15,117 nt of DNA from Candidatus Zhuqueibacterota bacterium (GTDB taxonomy: Bacteria; Zhuqueibacterota; Zhuqueibacteria; Thermofontimicrobiales; Thiofontviventaceae). The stretch lies in NCBI GenBank assembly GCA_014729735.1, contig WJJN01000113.1, positions 1 through 15,117 of the forward strand, given 5' to 3'. The notes beneath the pieces are model-generated. The model made no database searches, had not been told where the DNA came from, and was given only the letters and a program-made list of their open reading frames with translations. A program made the translations under genes and the position numbers. Below, one piece after another: positions 7,034 through 14,957 of the stretch; the stretch's first letter is position 1; each line of letters starts with the position of its first letter.

Positions 7034-8179
7034 TTAATCTAAATAAGTATACCGTGCTATTTCATAATCGCGAAAATAATTCGGATTTCCATGCTCACCA
7101 TTTTCTGCGGCTTTGATGATGTTGTACAATTCACGTGCTGTTACATAATGCAGAAAATAGTTTTCCCGGTCATCGTATTTTTCTGCCAAATAGTGATACA
7201 TGGAATCAGCGCCTTCAAAAAGTAGTGATTTCCAACGACTTTCTACGGCACCGTGGGTATGTAATTTAATGAATTTCCAGTTCGGTTTTCCTCGCACGGT
7301 CAAGGCATTAGCTACCCAGTAATCGATTCTTTCTTCGTCAGGACTAAACATTCCATCGAGATCAGAGGCTTCCAGTGCCCATTTCAGTCGACCGTTTCTC
7401 CTGATTTTTCGGATACCCAGAATTCCGGGAATTAACAACAAATCGCCCCATGGTTTTGACCCAACTTTAACCTCTTTGCCAGAGCTATAGGATTTAGGCT
7501 TATTAGGATCATCCTTTACATAATAGATTCTATTCATAAACGCGGGTTGGGCTTTTCCCAAAGACGGATACGTGAAATCAGCATAACATCCTGTATCACG
7601 TAAAATCTTTATTTCATCGTTTACACCGCAAATATGAGCACCCAGAGAATTATCCAGCGACCAGTCACCATGAATAAATGCAAATTTTTTTGATCCATCG
7701 GGCAGGCAGAAAATACCATGTTTCGAATAATCCGAAATACATTTCATGATTTTTTCAGTTAATGTTTTTGAAGTATCAGGAAACGGATGCATTCGGTTGT
7801 GGTGCAGATGCATTTCAATTTCTCCGAAACCGTGTTGACACAATTCTGCTAGTTCATTCAAAAAACAGTGATCGAGGTGCGGTGGATAAAACCATGTATG
7901 TTTGGGAGGATTCCCGTCGGAGTCACGATGATTTTCAGCCATAATAGGGTAATTCTTCTCCCAAGTCTTTACTCGCTTATTTGCGGTATTAAAATCCACG
8001 CCACCGTGAAAGGGCTCGTAATGATCTACAAGGCAAAACATGATATGTATCGGTTCCTCGGTTTCACTCTGAGGACGCGAACGAATGGTTCTACTCCACA
8101 AATAAGCAGGAAACCAATGATGAAATCCGACATCTACAAATAGAAGCTCGAGTAGTTTTTTTAAATTTTGATATGCCAT
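7034..8179 (-). CDS. Divergent NodB/polysaccharide-deacetylase-like protein
   Basis: 381 residues. ATG 8179 directly follows the TAA of the upstream GT2, with AGG about 9 bases before it. No signal peptide or clear membrane helix. The order of motifs resembles a carbohydrate esterase family 4 barrel, with altered residues: CLVDHYEPFHGG (49-60) in place of the TFDDG strand, HTWFYPPH (94-101), IEMHLHHNRMH (121-131) in place of H-S/T-x3-H, HGDWSLDN (170-177), a DTGCYADFTYPS stretch (195-206) like the DxGxxxDST segment of deacetylases, and FIKLHTHG (303-310) in place of the last LHD/H motif. Many His/Asp residues suggest a metal site. The neighbours are sugar genes, so deacetylation or hydrolysis of a lipid-linked saccharide or a monosaccharide residue is a reasonable inference. 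The exact family is not one I can name, and the reaction is unproven. Confidence 0.7.
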   Translation of the reverse strand: MAYQNLKKLLELLFVDVGFHHWFPAYLWSRTIRSRPQSETEEPIHIMFCLVDHYEPFHGGVDFNTANKRVKTWEKNYPIMAENHRDSDGNPPKHTWFYPPHLDHCFLNELAELCQHGFGEIEMHLHHNRMHPFPDTSKTLTEKIMKCISDYSKHGIFCLPDGSKKFAFIHGDWSLDNSLGAHICGVNDEIKILRDTGCYADFTYPSLGKAQPAFMNRIYYVKDDPNKPKSYSSGKEVKVGSKPWGDLLLIPGILGIRKIRRNGRLKWALEASDLDGMFSPDEERIDYWVANALTVRGKPNWKFIKLHTHGAVESRWKSLLFEGADSMYHYLAEKYDDRENYFLHYVTARELYNIIKAAENGEHGNPNYFRDYEIARYTYLD

Positions 8180-9121
8180 TTAATAGAACCTACTTTTGAT
8201 ATTTCTGATAAAATCGATCATATTCTGTGGCAAAAATCCACTCAGATAATACATTAACGATTTCAGGTGGAATGGTTTTCGTCTTAATGTTTGTTTAAAA
8301 CAATACCGGGCATTTTTGTAATCTTTTTTGTAAAATAAATTCAATCCATAGTGTAAATAGGTATTGAAATATCCTTTCTTCAAAGCGATTACATCTTTTG
8401 ACGATTTTGCCGGAAATTGTTTTGAAATATCATCCAGACAGGCAATTGCCGAATTCAGCATTCTGTTTTCATTTAAGGACCAGTTATCTCCATGTATTAC
8501 ATGGGTGATCAATACTTCTTTGACAGCACGGATTTTATAATACCGTGCGATTCGTATCCACATGTGACGGTCGTCTGTTCCATGCATTTCTTTTCCTGAA
8601 TAAAAGTCACCGACTTTTTCAAAGCATTTTTCCCGGATCACAACAGTGTTGGTGGGAATGAAATTAAACTGTAGTATCTTATGAAAACAGTCACCTTCGT
8701 AATAGATACGGCGACCGTTATTCATCACATTTTCCTTACCGTTTTTTATATGTTTCACATTGTGACCGGAATAAACGAGCCCTGTTTCCGGGTCATCAAA
8801 TAGCGGAACTTGCTTTTCTAATTTTTGGGGAAGCCATAATTCGTCGTGATCACAAAGTGCTATTAATTTGCCTGCTGCCTTTTTCAGTCCTAAATTTCTT
8901 GCAGAAGCAACCCCGCCGTTTTCTTTGTGATGATAATAAACATTTGAATATTTTTGAGCAAATGATAGAGCTATTTCAGCAGTTCGATCTGTCGAGCCAT
9001 CATCGATGAGCAAAATTTCTATATCTTGATATGTCTGAATAATAAGCGTTTCAAATGTATTTTCAAGCGTTTTTTCACTATTGTACATGGGAATGATAAT
9101 GCTTACTAATTTGTGACTCAT
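8180..9121 (-). CDS. Glycosyltransferase family 2
   Basis: 313 residues from ATG 9121, with GGGGAG 11 bases upstream inside a 50-base gap, the longest spacing on this side of the operon except for the relic. The GT-A nucleotide-binding start is VSIIIPMYNSEKTLENTF (6-23), followed by ILLIDDGSTDRT (36-47), NGGVASARNLGLKKAAG (68-84) and LIALCDHDELWLPQKLEKQ (86-104). DHD (91-93) is the metal-binding DxD motif; Glu94 replaces the more usual second Asp of DxDD. The region MHGTDDRHMWIRIARYYKI holds the second acidic motif (TDDRHMWIR) of EpsJ/WfgS-like enzymes. A C-terminal stretch with Tyr/Lys-rich helices (YFNTYLHYGLNLFYKKDYKN) and RRKPFHLKS resembles the tail seen on other GT2 proteins that ends in a single TPR-like hairpin. 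It should transfer a sugar in inverting mode at the cytoplasmic face; donor and acceptor are unknown. Confidence 0.92.
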   Translation of the reverse strand: MSHKLVSIIIPMYNSEKTLENTFETLIIQTYQDIEILLIDDGSTDRTAEIALSFAQKYSNVYYHHKENGGVASARNLGLKKAAGKLIALCDHDELWLPQKLEKQVPLFDDPETGLVYSGHNVKHIKNGKENVMNNGRRIYYEGDCFHKILQFNFIPTNTVVIREKCFEKVGDFYSGKEMHGTDDRHMWIRIARYYKIRAVKEVLITHVIHGDNWSLNENRMLNSAIACLDDISKQFPAKSSKDVIALKKGYFNTYLHYGLNLFYKKDYKNARYCFKQTLRRKPFHLKSLMYYLSGFLPQNMIDFIRNIKSRFY

Positions 9122-9132
9122 AAATTTCGTTG

Positions 9133-9138
9133 CTCCCC
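9133..9138 (-). promoter_or_regulatory. Ribosome binding site of the GT2 gene at 9121
   Basis: GGGGAG on the minus strand, 11 bases before ATG 9121, within the 50-base gap after the flippase stop. The rest of this gap shows no hairpin or promoter that I can identify. Confidence 0.5.
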
Positions 9139-9171
9139 AATATATTCTCGGAAGAATCTATCTGGCTATAT

Positions 9172-10626
9172 TTATGCGCTTCCGAAATTGCCGATTAATT
9201 CTTTGATTTTCGATGGATTCACAAATGCTAAAAATACAAGATAACCGCTTATACCAATTGAAATTTTCATAAAGAGAGGATTGATACTAATTATTTCCGT
9301 TGGCATAAATCTGATTAATCCCCAAATGAATAGTCCGCAGATTAGAGACAATAGAATTTCCCGATATGGGATCCGGAATTTAATTATCCGGAAAGTATAG
9401 CAACCTCCGATGAACAAATATGCAATTTGTGTTAATAAAGAGGAGACAGCCGCTCCAATCAATCCGTACATCTGAACGAAAACGATATTGGCTCCAAGGT
9501 TAAAAACGGTAAGCAAAATGGTAATGTTCAGGATTAATTTAGTACGTTTTTTATAGAGCAATCCCGAAGTATAAATAAAACTCAATCCATTTATTCCGAG
9601 ACTGACGGCGAGGACCGGAACCAAATACTTATTTGTCGTCCCATATTGACTACCTGCCAAAAGCCGTATCCCTTCATGTGAGGTCATGGAAAGACCAACC
9701 GCAATTGGCGCGATCAACCAAAAATATGAAGATAGGTAATGCGTCAACAGGTTATGTCGAGTTTTTTCGTCTTTGTTATTCCAATCGCTCATAATTAAGG
9801 GAATGAAGGTATAAAGAAATACATTTCTGAGTAATTCGATAGCATAATTACAGAAATTAAAGGCAACACTATATTCTGCTACTTTTGCAGCTCCTTCAAA
9901 ATAGCCAATAACATATTTATCGGCTGCCGTCATGATGAAAATAAAGAGTGCATTAATGCCCAGTGGAATGCCATAATGAAGACTTTCCTTTAGAATCTCC
10001 CGATTAAATGAAATTTTAAAATAATTTTTTTTTGCCGAAAAAATGATTACCAATAGAATGAATAATTCGGCTAAGCAAAGCCCGGCATATAAGCTGATCA
10101 AATTTTTATAGATCAGAACCAAAGTGATGCTTGCTCCAATTCCTCCATATCGGATCAGAATATTAAATAAATTCAAAGCAAAAATATTCTGCTTAATCCT
10201 TAAATAAGTCAATTCTAATCTGGATACTATTCGAATGAGAATCAGGGGAGAAACAAGGAGCAATAACAACCAGGTATCGACACCTATTATATTTGTTGAT
10301 TGCAAAATCTGCACGATGAAGACGAATAGAAGAATTGCGATAATTCCGAAAATAAATGAACTGAGACGCAGAGTTTCGACAAAAGAAGACAGATTATTTT
10401 TTTCATAATGATTATAAAATCGCAGTACAGAATGGTTCAAACCGCCTGACATCAGGGTAACGATGAGGAAAAGTGTTAAGGTTATTAAACTCATCAATCC
10501 ATATTCATCTTTTGTGAGTATTCTGGTGAAAATAGGAAACGTGATGAAACTTCCAACAAACAGAATGACCTCAACAGAAAAAAAGGAAGTAAAATATTTT
10601 AAAATTTTATTCTCAGCTTTGATCAT
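9172..10626 (-). CDS. Wzx-type lipid-linked oligosaccharide flippase
   Basis: 484 residues, nearly all hydrophobic, with about 12-14 membrane-spanning helices: the length and profile of the polysaccharide biosynthesis/MOP flippase superfamily (PF01943/PF13440 type). The N-terminus has a short charged segment (MIKAENKILKYFTSFF), a helix FVGSFITFPIFTRIL, then the characteristic TKDEYGLMSLITL loop (like LSxxEYGxxxL in Wzx). Later GMNALFIFIMTAADKYVIGYF-like sequence (residues about 220-240, with the charged AADKYVIG) is the substrate-path helix seen in this family. The protein lies in the inner membrane and should flip undecaprenyl-PP-linked repeat units to the periplasm. It is followed, 15 bases upstream in map terms, by the ligase/polymerase gene, the expected partner. 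ATG at 10626 has no clear ribosome binding site, so it may depend on coupling to the gene before it. Its coding strand has an A9 tract, with frame intact. Confidence 0.93.
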   Translation of the reverse strand: MIKAENKILKYFTSFFSVEVILFVGSFITFPIFTRILTKDEYGLMSLITLTLFLIVTLMSGGLNHSVLRFYNHYEKNNLSSFVETLRLSSFIFGIIAILLFVFIVQILQSTNIIGVDTWLLLLLVSPLILIRIVSRLELTYLRIKQNIFALNLFNILIRYGGIGASITLVLIYKNLISLYAGLCLAELFILLVIIFSAKKNYFKISFNREILKESLHYGIPLGINALFIFIMTAADKYVIGYFEGAAKVAEYSVAFNFCNYAIELLRNVFLYTFIPLIMSDWNNKDEKTRHNLLTHYLSSYFWLIAPIAVGLSMTSHEGIRLLAGSQYGTTNKYLVPVLAVSLGINGLSFIYTSGLLYKKRTKLILNITILLTVFNLGANIVFVQMYGLIGAAVSSLLTQIAYLFIGGCYTFRIIKFRIPYREILLSLICGLFIWGLIRFMPTEIISINPLFMKISIGISGYLVFLAFVNPSKIKELIGNFGSA

Positions 10627-10641
10627 ATTTTATTCAGATAT

Positions 10642-11874
10642 CTAATAATTTACTTCATAGTTTTGAGAATGAAAATCGAGTTCATTATCTTCCTTTGCAT
10701 TTTCATGCTCAACTGCCATAATCAAATTATTGCTAACTGCTACAATAAGAGCGATTAGAACGTACAGGATGTATGACTGGTCACGATTTGAAAAGAATGC
10801 GCATATCCAAAATCCGAACAATGAGATAGTCAAATATTTAATAAAAATAAAAGGATAAGTTTCATCTTCATAACGCTTTTCCCGGATATACTTAAGCGCT
10901 TCCCAAAGCGGGAAACAGGCAAATAGGAAGAAGAAAATGCCGCCAGGCAAACCGGTTTCCGAGAAAACCTGAACAAGTGTATTATGAGGCGCCAGGCCCC
11001 GGATTCCCTGATAATCCACCGCAACGCTTTCAAATTGGTTTGGACCTACTCCGAAAAGGGGATTTGCAATGAGCATTCGAATTCCGGCTTTCCACTGTAC
11101 TTTTCTGTCTTCCGAAGATGCGTCGCCACCAAGACTTGACAAATCTTCACGATTGAGCACGGTTACGATGCCCACTGTGAATATTGAAATTATTAGCAGG
11201 GTTAATAGCCCGGTTTTTATTCCTTTGGAAAACCGCCGGGTGCTTACTATCGATAATATCCCGACACCGGCGAGTCCTAATAATCCGTTACGTGATCCGG
11301 TGAATAATACGTTGAATGAAAACGCAGCCGCTATAAAAATATATAGATATCGCATTATTGCATATCTACTTGTTTCCGCAAGCAAAAAAATTAACGGGAT
11401 CGTGCTGACAAGAATCAATGACAGATCGTTGGCGTTTTCATACCATCCGAAACCACTGGCTCGCACTCCCGGTTCATACGCCAATGCAAAATTGGAGATA
11501 GAATAATAACACAAATACCCAATTGCCAGTACAATCATCAGAGTCAGTTTCCGCAATCTTGATTCATCCGTACATGATTTTATAATTAAAAAATATACAA
11601 TTCCATACCGCAACCACACATTGAACATCTCTAAACCTGCCTGCAGCCAGAAAAATGCGGCACTCATGATACTCATTAATACAAACCCTAGAAAATAACG
11701 GTTAATCTTGTTCTCGAAAAATGGAATATCAGATTTGTTTGCAGCCGGAATGTAAGCAATAAATGCAATGATGGCAGAATTTTTAAGCGGAGAATATGGC
11801 ACTAACTCCGGAAATACCGAGGTCGGTTGAAAGAACATGATAAACACCGCTATACACAATAAGAAAAATGCCAT
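10642..11874 (-). CDS. O-antigen ligase/polymerase family membrane protein (Wzy_C domain)
   Basis: 410 residues from ATG 11874, with AGGA 7 bases upstream (11882-11885). About 10-12 membrane helices. The signature runs from ASGFGWYENANDLSLIL (139-155; the RxSG-NANDLA-type motif), through LFTGSRNGLLGLAG (190-203), to the large periplasmic loop SSEDRKVQWKAGIRMLIANP (253-272) and NPLFGVGPNQFESV (271-284), APHNTLVQVFSETGLPGG (295-312). These are the Wzy_C (PF04932) hallmarks, with the loop His297 that ligases need. Ligase and polymerase cannot be separated by sequence here. NANDL plus the loop also resemble the putative O-ligase of exosortase A loci. The gene overlaps the upstream GT4 by 25 bases and precedes the flippase by 15 bases, so export and assembly are expressed together. 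A polar 25-residue C-terminal tail is probably cytoplasmic. Confidence 0.92.
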   Translation of the reverse strand: MAFFLLCIAVFIMFFQPTSVFPELVPYSPLKNSAIIAFIAYIPAANKSDIPFFENKINRYFLGFVLMSIMSAAFFWLQAGLEMFNVWLRYGIVYFLIIKSCTDESRLRKLTLMIVLAIGYLCYYSISNFALAYEPGVRASGFGWYENANDLSLILVSTIPLIFLLAETSRYAIMRYLYIFIAAAFSFNVLFTGSRNGLLGLAGVGILSIVSTRRFSKGIKTGLLTLLIISIFTVGIVTVLNREDLSSLGGDASSEDRKVQWKAGIRMLIANPLFGVGPNQFESVAVDYQGIRGLAPHNTLVQVFSETGLPGGIFFFLFACFPLWEALKYIREKRYEDETYPFIFIKYLTISLFGFWICAFFSNRDQSYILYVLIALIVAVSNNLIMAVEHENAKEDNELDFHSQNYEVNY

Positions 11875-13025
11875 ACGGAATTCCTGTTAAAACTGTTCAA
11901 ATAAAGTGATTGGTATTCGGCAATCATTTTCCCGAGCGAAAAATTTTCTTTAACAAAACAATGAGCAGCTCTCCCCATATTTTTAAGAATTTCAGGCTGC
12001 ACCATGAAGAATTGGAGCCTGTGTTGCAAAGCTTCGATGTTATTTGAAGTGATGAGAAAACCATTAAACCGGTCTCTGATCAATTCTGCTGAGCCCACTG
12101 AATTCGTTGCAATAACAGGAATTGAATTTGCCATCGCCTCCAAAATAACATTGGACATTCCCTCATGGTTTGAAATGCTTGTTGATACCAGTACATCGAA
12201 GAGTGGGTAGAATTCCTGTACATTTTGCTGTTGACCCATTAAAAAAACAGATTTATTCAAATTCGCTTCAGCAATGAATTTTTCCAATTTCGTTCTGTCC
12301 GGTCCATCACCGATTAACAGCACTAATATATTCGTATCGCTTTTAATTCTTTGAATCGCTCTTAAAAGAAGCATCTGATTTTTAGCAGATTTTAAACTTC
12401 CAACCGATCCGATGATGAAATATTTTTCAGAAGGATCAAGCTTTAGCTCGTTTAGTACTCTGTTTTTGAATGCTTGAGCTTCAGACCGGGATCGTATATT
12501 ATTTATTTCAACACCATTTTGAATGACTGATATTTTTTCAGGATCCAAATTGAATTCCTTTTGAATCCGAATTTTCAAGGAATTGGACACAGAAAGAGTT
12601 TGATCGCACATTTTCGCCAGTAACTTTTGCAAATATATCTGGTGTTTTTCACTGAAAATATATCCATGCTCTCCATTAAGTACAACTGGAACCGATGCCA
12701 GGCGGGCACCGATGATCCCGTCGAATGAGCAGCTTCCCCAGCCGTGTGTATGTACGATATCGGGTTTGATTTTTTTGAAAAATGATGCCAGAGCAACAGG
12801 TCTTAACGGCGCTTTTCCTTCTTTATATCGTAGATTATAAATTTTTACCTTGTCGCTTAAGCGCGCCGCCATTAAACCGCGATCTTTGACACAGCAAATC
12901 ATCGGTTCAAATTTCTCAGAATTTAAATTATTGCACAGATTAATGACACCATTCTCCATGCCTCCGATATCAAGTTTTGAAAGAACATGGCAAATCCTAA
13001 TTTTGTTTTTGGAAGGATGGGGCAT
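11850..13025 (-). CDS. Glycosyltransferase family 4, Stp2/exosortase-locus-like
   Basis: 391 residues from ATG 13025. The N-terminal stretch IRICHVLSKLDIGGMENGV (9-27) is almost diagnostic: the RLDxGGxENGVxNL start belongs to the sugar transferases found in exosortase (PEP-CTERM/EpsH1) loci. Then PDIVHTHGWGS (88-98), VLNGEHGY (115-122), LSVSNSLK (144-151) and VIQNGVEI (167-174) complete the acceptor domain. The donor domain has IIGSVGSLKSAKNQ (204-217), VLLIGDGPDR (235-244) and NHEGMSNVILEAMANSIP (286-303) with an intact E288-x7-E296 pair. It should add a sugar to the lipid-linked chain in retaining mode at the cytoplasmic membrane; sugar unknown. It starts 29 bases inside the upstream GT2 and ends 25 bases inside the ligase gene. 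Its last residues (about 377-391) are outside the conserved fold and are probably shaped by that overlap. Confidence 0.92.
   Translation of the reverse strand: MPHPSKNKIRICHVLSKLDIGGMENGVINLCNNLNSEKFEPMICCVKDRGLMAARLSDKVKIYNLRYKEGKAPLRPVALASFFKKIKPDIVHTHGWGSCSFDGIIGARLASVPVVLNGEHGYIFSEKHQIYLQKLLAKMCDQTLSVSNSLKIRIQKEFNLDPEKISVIQNGVEINNIRSRSEAQAFKNRVLNELKLDPSEKYFIIGSVGSLKSAKNQMLLLRAIQRIKSDTNILVLLIGDGPDRTKLEKFIAEANLNKSVFLMGQQQNVQEFYPLFDVLVSTSISNHEGMSNVILEAMANSIPVIATNSVGSAELIRDRFNGFLITSNNIEALQHRLQFFMVQPEILKNMGRAAHCFVKENFSLGKMIAEYQSLYLNSFNRNSVWHFSYCV
11882..11885 (-). promoter_or_regulatory. Ribosome binding site of the ligase/polymerase gene
   Basis: AGGA on the minus strand, 7 bases before ATG 11874, inside the 3' end of the upstream GT4 gene. 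It supports the start that overlaps that gene by 25 bases. Confidence 0.5.
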
Positions 13026-13851
13026 AATATTGCTTTATTCTTGCTCTAGATAAAAAATATCTGTGTTTATAAAAATAATACAGCAGCCCTTTCAAATGGC
13101 TTAGTGCTATTTTGCTAAACGGTTTGCTGCGACTAATTCGTTGAGCAAAATGATTGATAACCAGCTCCGGCATATACATAACACGATATCCATTTTTCCA
13201 GATTCTAAGGCAATAATCGATATCTTCCGGTGCATAAAAAATCTTTTCATCTAAGAATCCAACTGTTTCGATTGTTTCCCTTTTCAAAATCCAGAAAGCA
13301 GAGGCTGCGGTTTCAACCGGAATTATTTCTGTTTTACTTAAATTATTATAGAGATCGTTGTTGCCGATTGGCAAGTTGAAAAGAATATTGCCAATTTTGG
13401 ATAGCTTATCTATCAACGTCGGAAATTTGCGAACCGATGGTTGGGGCTTCATATCCGGCCACACGAGAAGCGGCGCAATCAAGCCTGTCTTCTCATCTCT
13501 TTTCATGTACTCCAAAGCTGTTCGCAGGCTTCCGCCATAAAATGCCGTATCCGAATCACAAATAACAATATATTTACCCACTGTTTTTTTGAGTGCCAGA
13601 TTTCGGGAAAATGTCGTCCCATAATTTTTATCCAGTGATATGATATGGATTTCATAGGATCCCTTGAATTCGGGCACTAACTCTTGCTTGATGTAATCCG
13701 TTGTTTTATCGTCTGACCCATTATCGATAATCCAAAATTCCGCGGTCAAATTTTCTTTCCCAAGGATATTCGCATAACTCTGGATGCAATTTTTTATCAG
13801 TTTTTTCGAATTCCAGGTCAAAATGATAAATGATACGCAGTTGTTTTCCAT
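12997..13851 (-). CDS. WbbL-like glycosyltransferase family 2 (rhamnosyltransferase type)
   Basis: 284 residues from ATG 13851, the codon that shares a base with the GNAT stop (TAATG). An in-frame TTG at 13866 would add five residues and is less likely. GT-A motifs: VSFIILTWNSKKLIKNC (6-22), FWIIDNGSDDKT (39-50), KNYGTTFSRNLALKKTVGKY (75-94), VICDSDTAF (96-104, DSD = metal-binding DxD), and FLDEKIFYAPEDIDYCLRIW (199-218) with the acidic E209-D210 pair. The ED-x-D-x-C-x-R motif and VINHFAQR (231-238) are typical of the WbbL subgroup, which includes rhamnosyltransferases of O-antigen and mycolyl-arabinogalactan linkers. Rhamnose as donor is only suggested by the subgroup. The protein is cytoplasmic with a basic C-terminus (KHRYFLSRARIKQYY) that could lie on the membrane. 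Confidence 0.92.
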   Translation of the reverse strand: MENNCVSFIILTWNSKKLIKNCIQSYANILGKENLTAEFWIIDNGSDDKTTDYIKQELVPEFKGSYEIHIISLDKNYGTTFSRNLALKKTVGKYIVICDSDTAFYGGSLRTALEYMKRDEKTGLIAPLLVWPDMKPQPSVRKFPTLIDKLSKIGNILFNLPIGNNDLYNNLSKTEIIPVETAASAFWILKRETIETVGFLDEKIFYAPEDIDYCLRIWKNGYRVMYMPELVINHFAQRISRSKPFSKIALSHLKGLLYYFYKHRYFLSRARIKQYYAPSFQKQN

Positions 13852-14954
13852 TAGATGATGTCCCAATCACTTATCGTGATAAACCAGTTGTTGATATTTG
13901 AAAATGCCGATTTATCGATTTCATTCTCTTTCAGATAGCCATCGAGAATATAATTTCTTGGATTGATACGCACCGGGATATAATAAAATCCCGATTGCCG
14001 TAATGAATTGAAAAAAAGATTATTCCTCGTGATTATGCATCCGCATAAATCCATTTTTTCATCATTGAAATAGTGCATCACCTCATTGATAAGCGCTTTG
14101 ATAATATCCTTCTGGGGAATGGTCATTATATCGACAATAAAACCCACGTGCATCGACATTATCGTTTTTGCTTTTAGTACCGCAAATCCAAGTAATTGAT
14201 TTTTATTAAAAATGCCCAAAATAGAGTAATTGCCATTGGGTTTTTCTATGTAACGCCAATCCAGATACCGTTTATTTCTCACAACTGCAATTCTGCAGGA
14301 GCGCCGAAAAGCATGCCAGATTTCATCGGTGGAATCGGGAAAGCGGTCAAGGAATTGAAAATTATATTTAGGTTCTCTTTTTTTGATTCGTGCTAACTTT
14401 TTAAATTCGTCCCCTTTTTTAAAGGTCCAGGCGATGGATTTCGTAAACGCATTATCTCCGAGTTTGCTTTTAATAATGCCATCTAAATTTATCGGTTTGA
14501 CTAGAAATGGTAAATCACCAATTTTCGTCCAGTTCAATCGTTTGACAAATCCCTCGTGAACATTTTCGCGTCTGGGAAAAGTGATTTGAAAATCCATACA
14601 AATTTTTTCCAAATCCTTGATTGCCTGCTGTCCCATCTTCTTAAAGAAGCCGTGACGGCGATACTCTTTTTTCACCAACAGATCAATAGTAATACCCCCG
14701 TTAAAAATTTTACCGTCAATATACAATTGAACCGGTGAATTGATCATCTGTGCAATTAGCTCTTTATCATCATTTTCAATGATCCATATTTTAGAAGATC
14801 CTGCGGGGTGATTCAGGTTTTGCCACTCCCAGAATTGTTTATCCAGATCAGAAAGCTTCTCCATTTTCTGTTCTTCGAAAACCGATTTCATGAGTCCGAG
14901 GCTTTTGTCTCTTTCCTTCTCTGACAACATGCGGACTTGAAAATTGTTCGTCAT
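13851..14954 (-). CDS. Large GNAT-family acetyltransferase
   Basis: 367 residues from ATG 14954, with GAGA about 10 bases upstream. An N-terminal GNAT half has FQVRMLSEKERD (5-16), a central strand-turn, and the acetyl-CoA loop DLLVKKEYRRHGFFKKMGQQ (91-110), with RRHGFF standing for the R/Q-x-x-G-x-G/A motif. The C-terminal half, after FLVKPINLDG (150-159), has NKRYLDWRYIEKPNGNYSIL and a second alpha/beta unit (GCIITRNNLFFNSLRQSGFY, residues roughly 312-332) that looks like a second GNAT fold. Such tandem-GNAT proteins are frequent in polysaccharide and lipoglycan loci. The likely reaction is N- or O-acylation of a sugar in the repeat unit or of its nucleotide precursor; the acceptor is not visible. 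It is cytoplasmic, follows the partial gene by 3 bases, and is translationally coupled to the next GT2. Confidence 0.8.
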   Translation of the reverse strand: MTNNFQVRMLSEKERDKSLGLMKSVFEEQKMEKLSDLDKQFWEWQNLNHPAGSSKIWIIENDDKELIAQMINSPVQLYIDGKIFNGGITIDLLVKKEYRRHGFFKKMGQQAIKDLEKICMDFQITFPRRENVHEGFVKRLNWTKIGDLPFLVKPINLDGIIKSKLGDNAFTKSIAWTFKKGDEFKKLARIKKREPKYNFQFLDRFPDSTDEIWHAFRRSCRIAVVRNKRYLDWRYIEKPNGNYSILGIFNKNQLLGFAVLKAKTIMSMHVGFIVDIMTIPQKDIIKALINEVMHYFNDEKMDLCGCIITRNNLFFNSLRQSGFYYIPVRINPRNYILDGYLKENEIDKSAFSNINNWFITISDWDII

Positions 14955-14957
14955 AAT

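Noticed and set aside
10025..10033. Run of nine T (A9 on the coding strand) in the flippase gene as a phase-variation switch
   Set aside because: The frame is intact and the tract is short for phase variation in A+T-rich DNA. It encodes an ordinary lysine-containing loop, and no second tract in the operon suggests a switch system.
11069..11506. 145-codon open frame on the plus strand
   Set aside because: It lies wholly antisense to the ligase/polymerase gene, whose motifs are intact there. The plus-strand peptide has no recognisable domain and no ribosome binding site.
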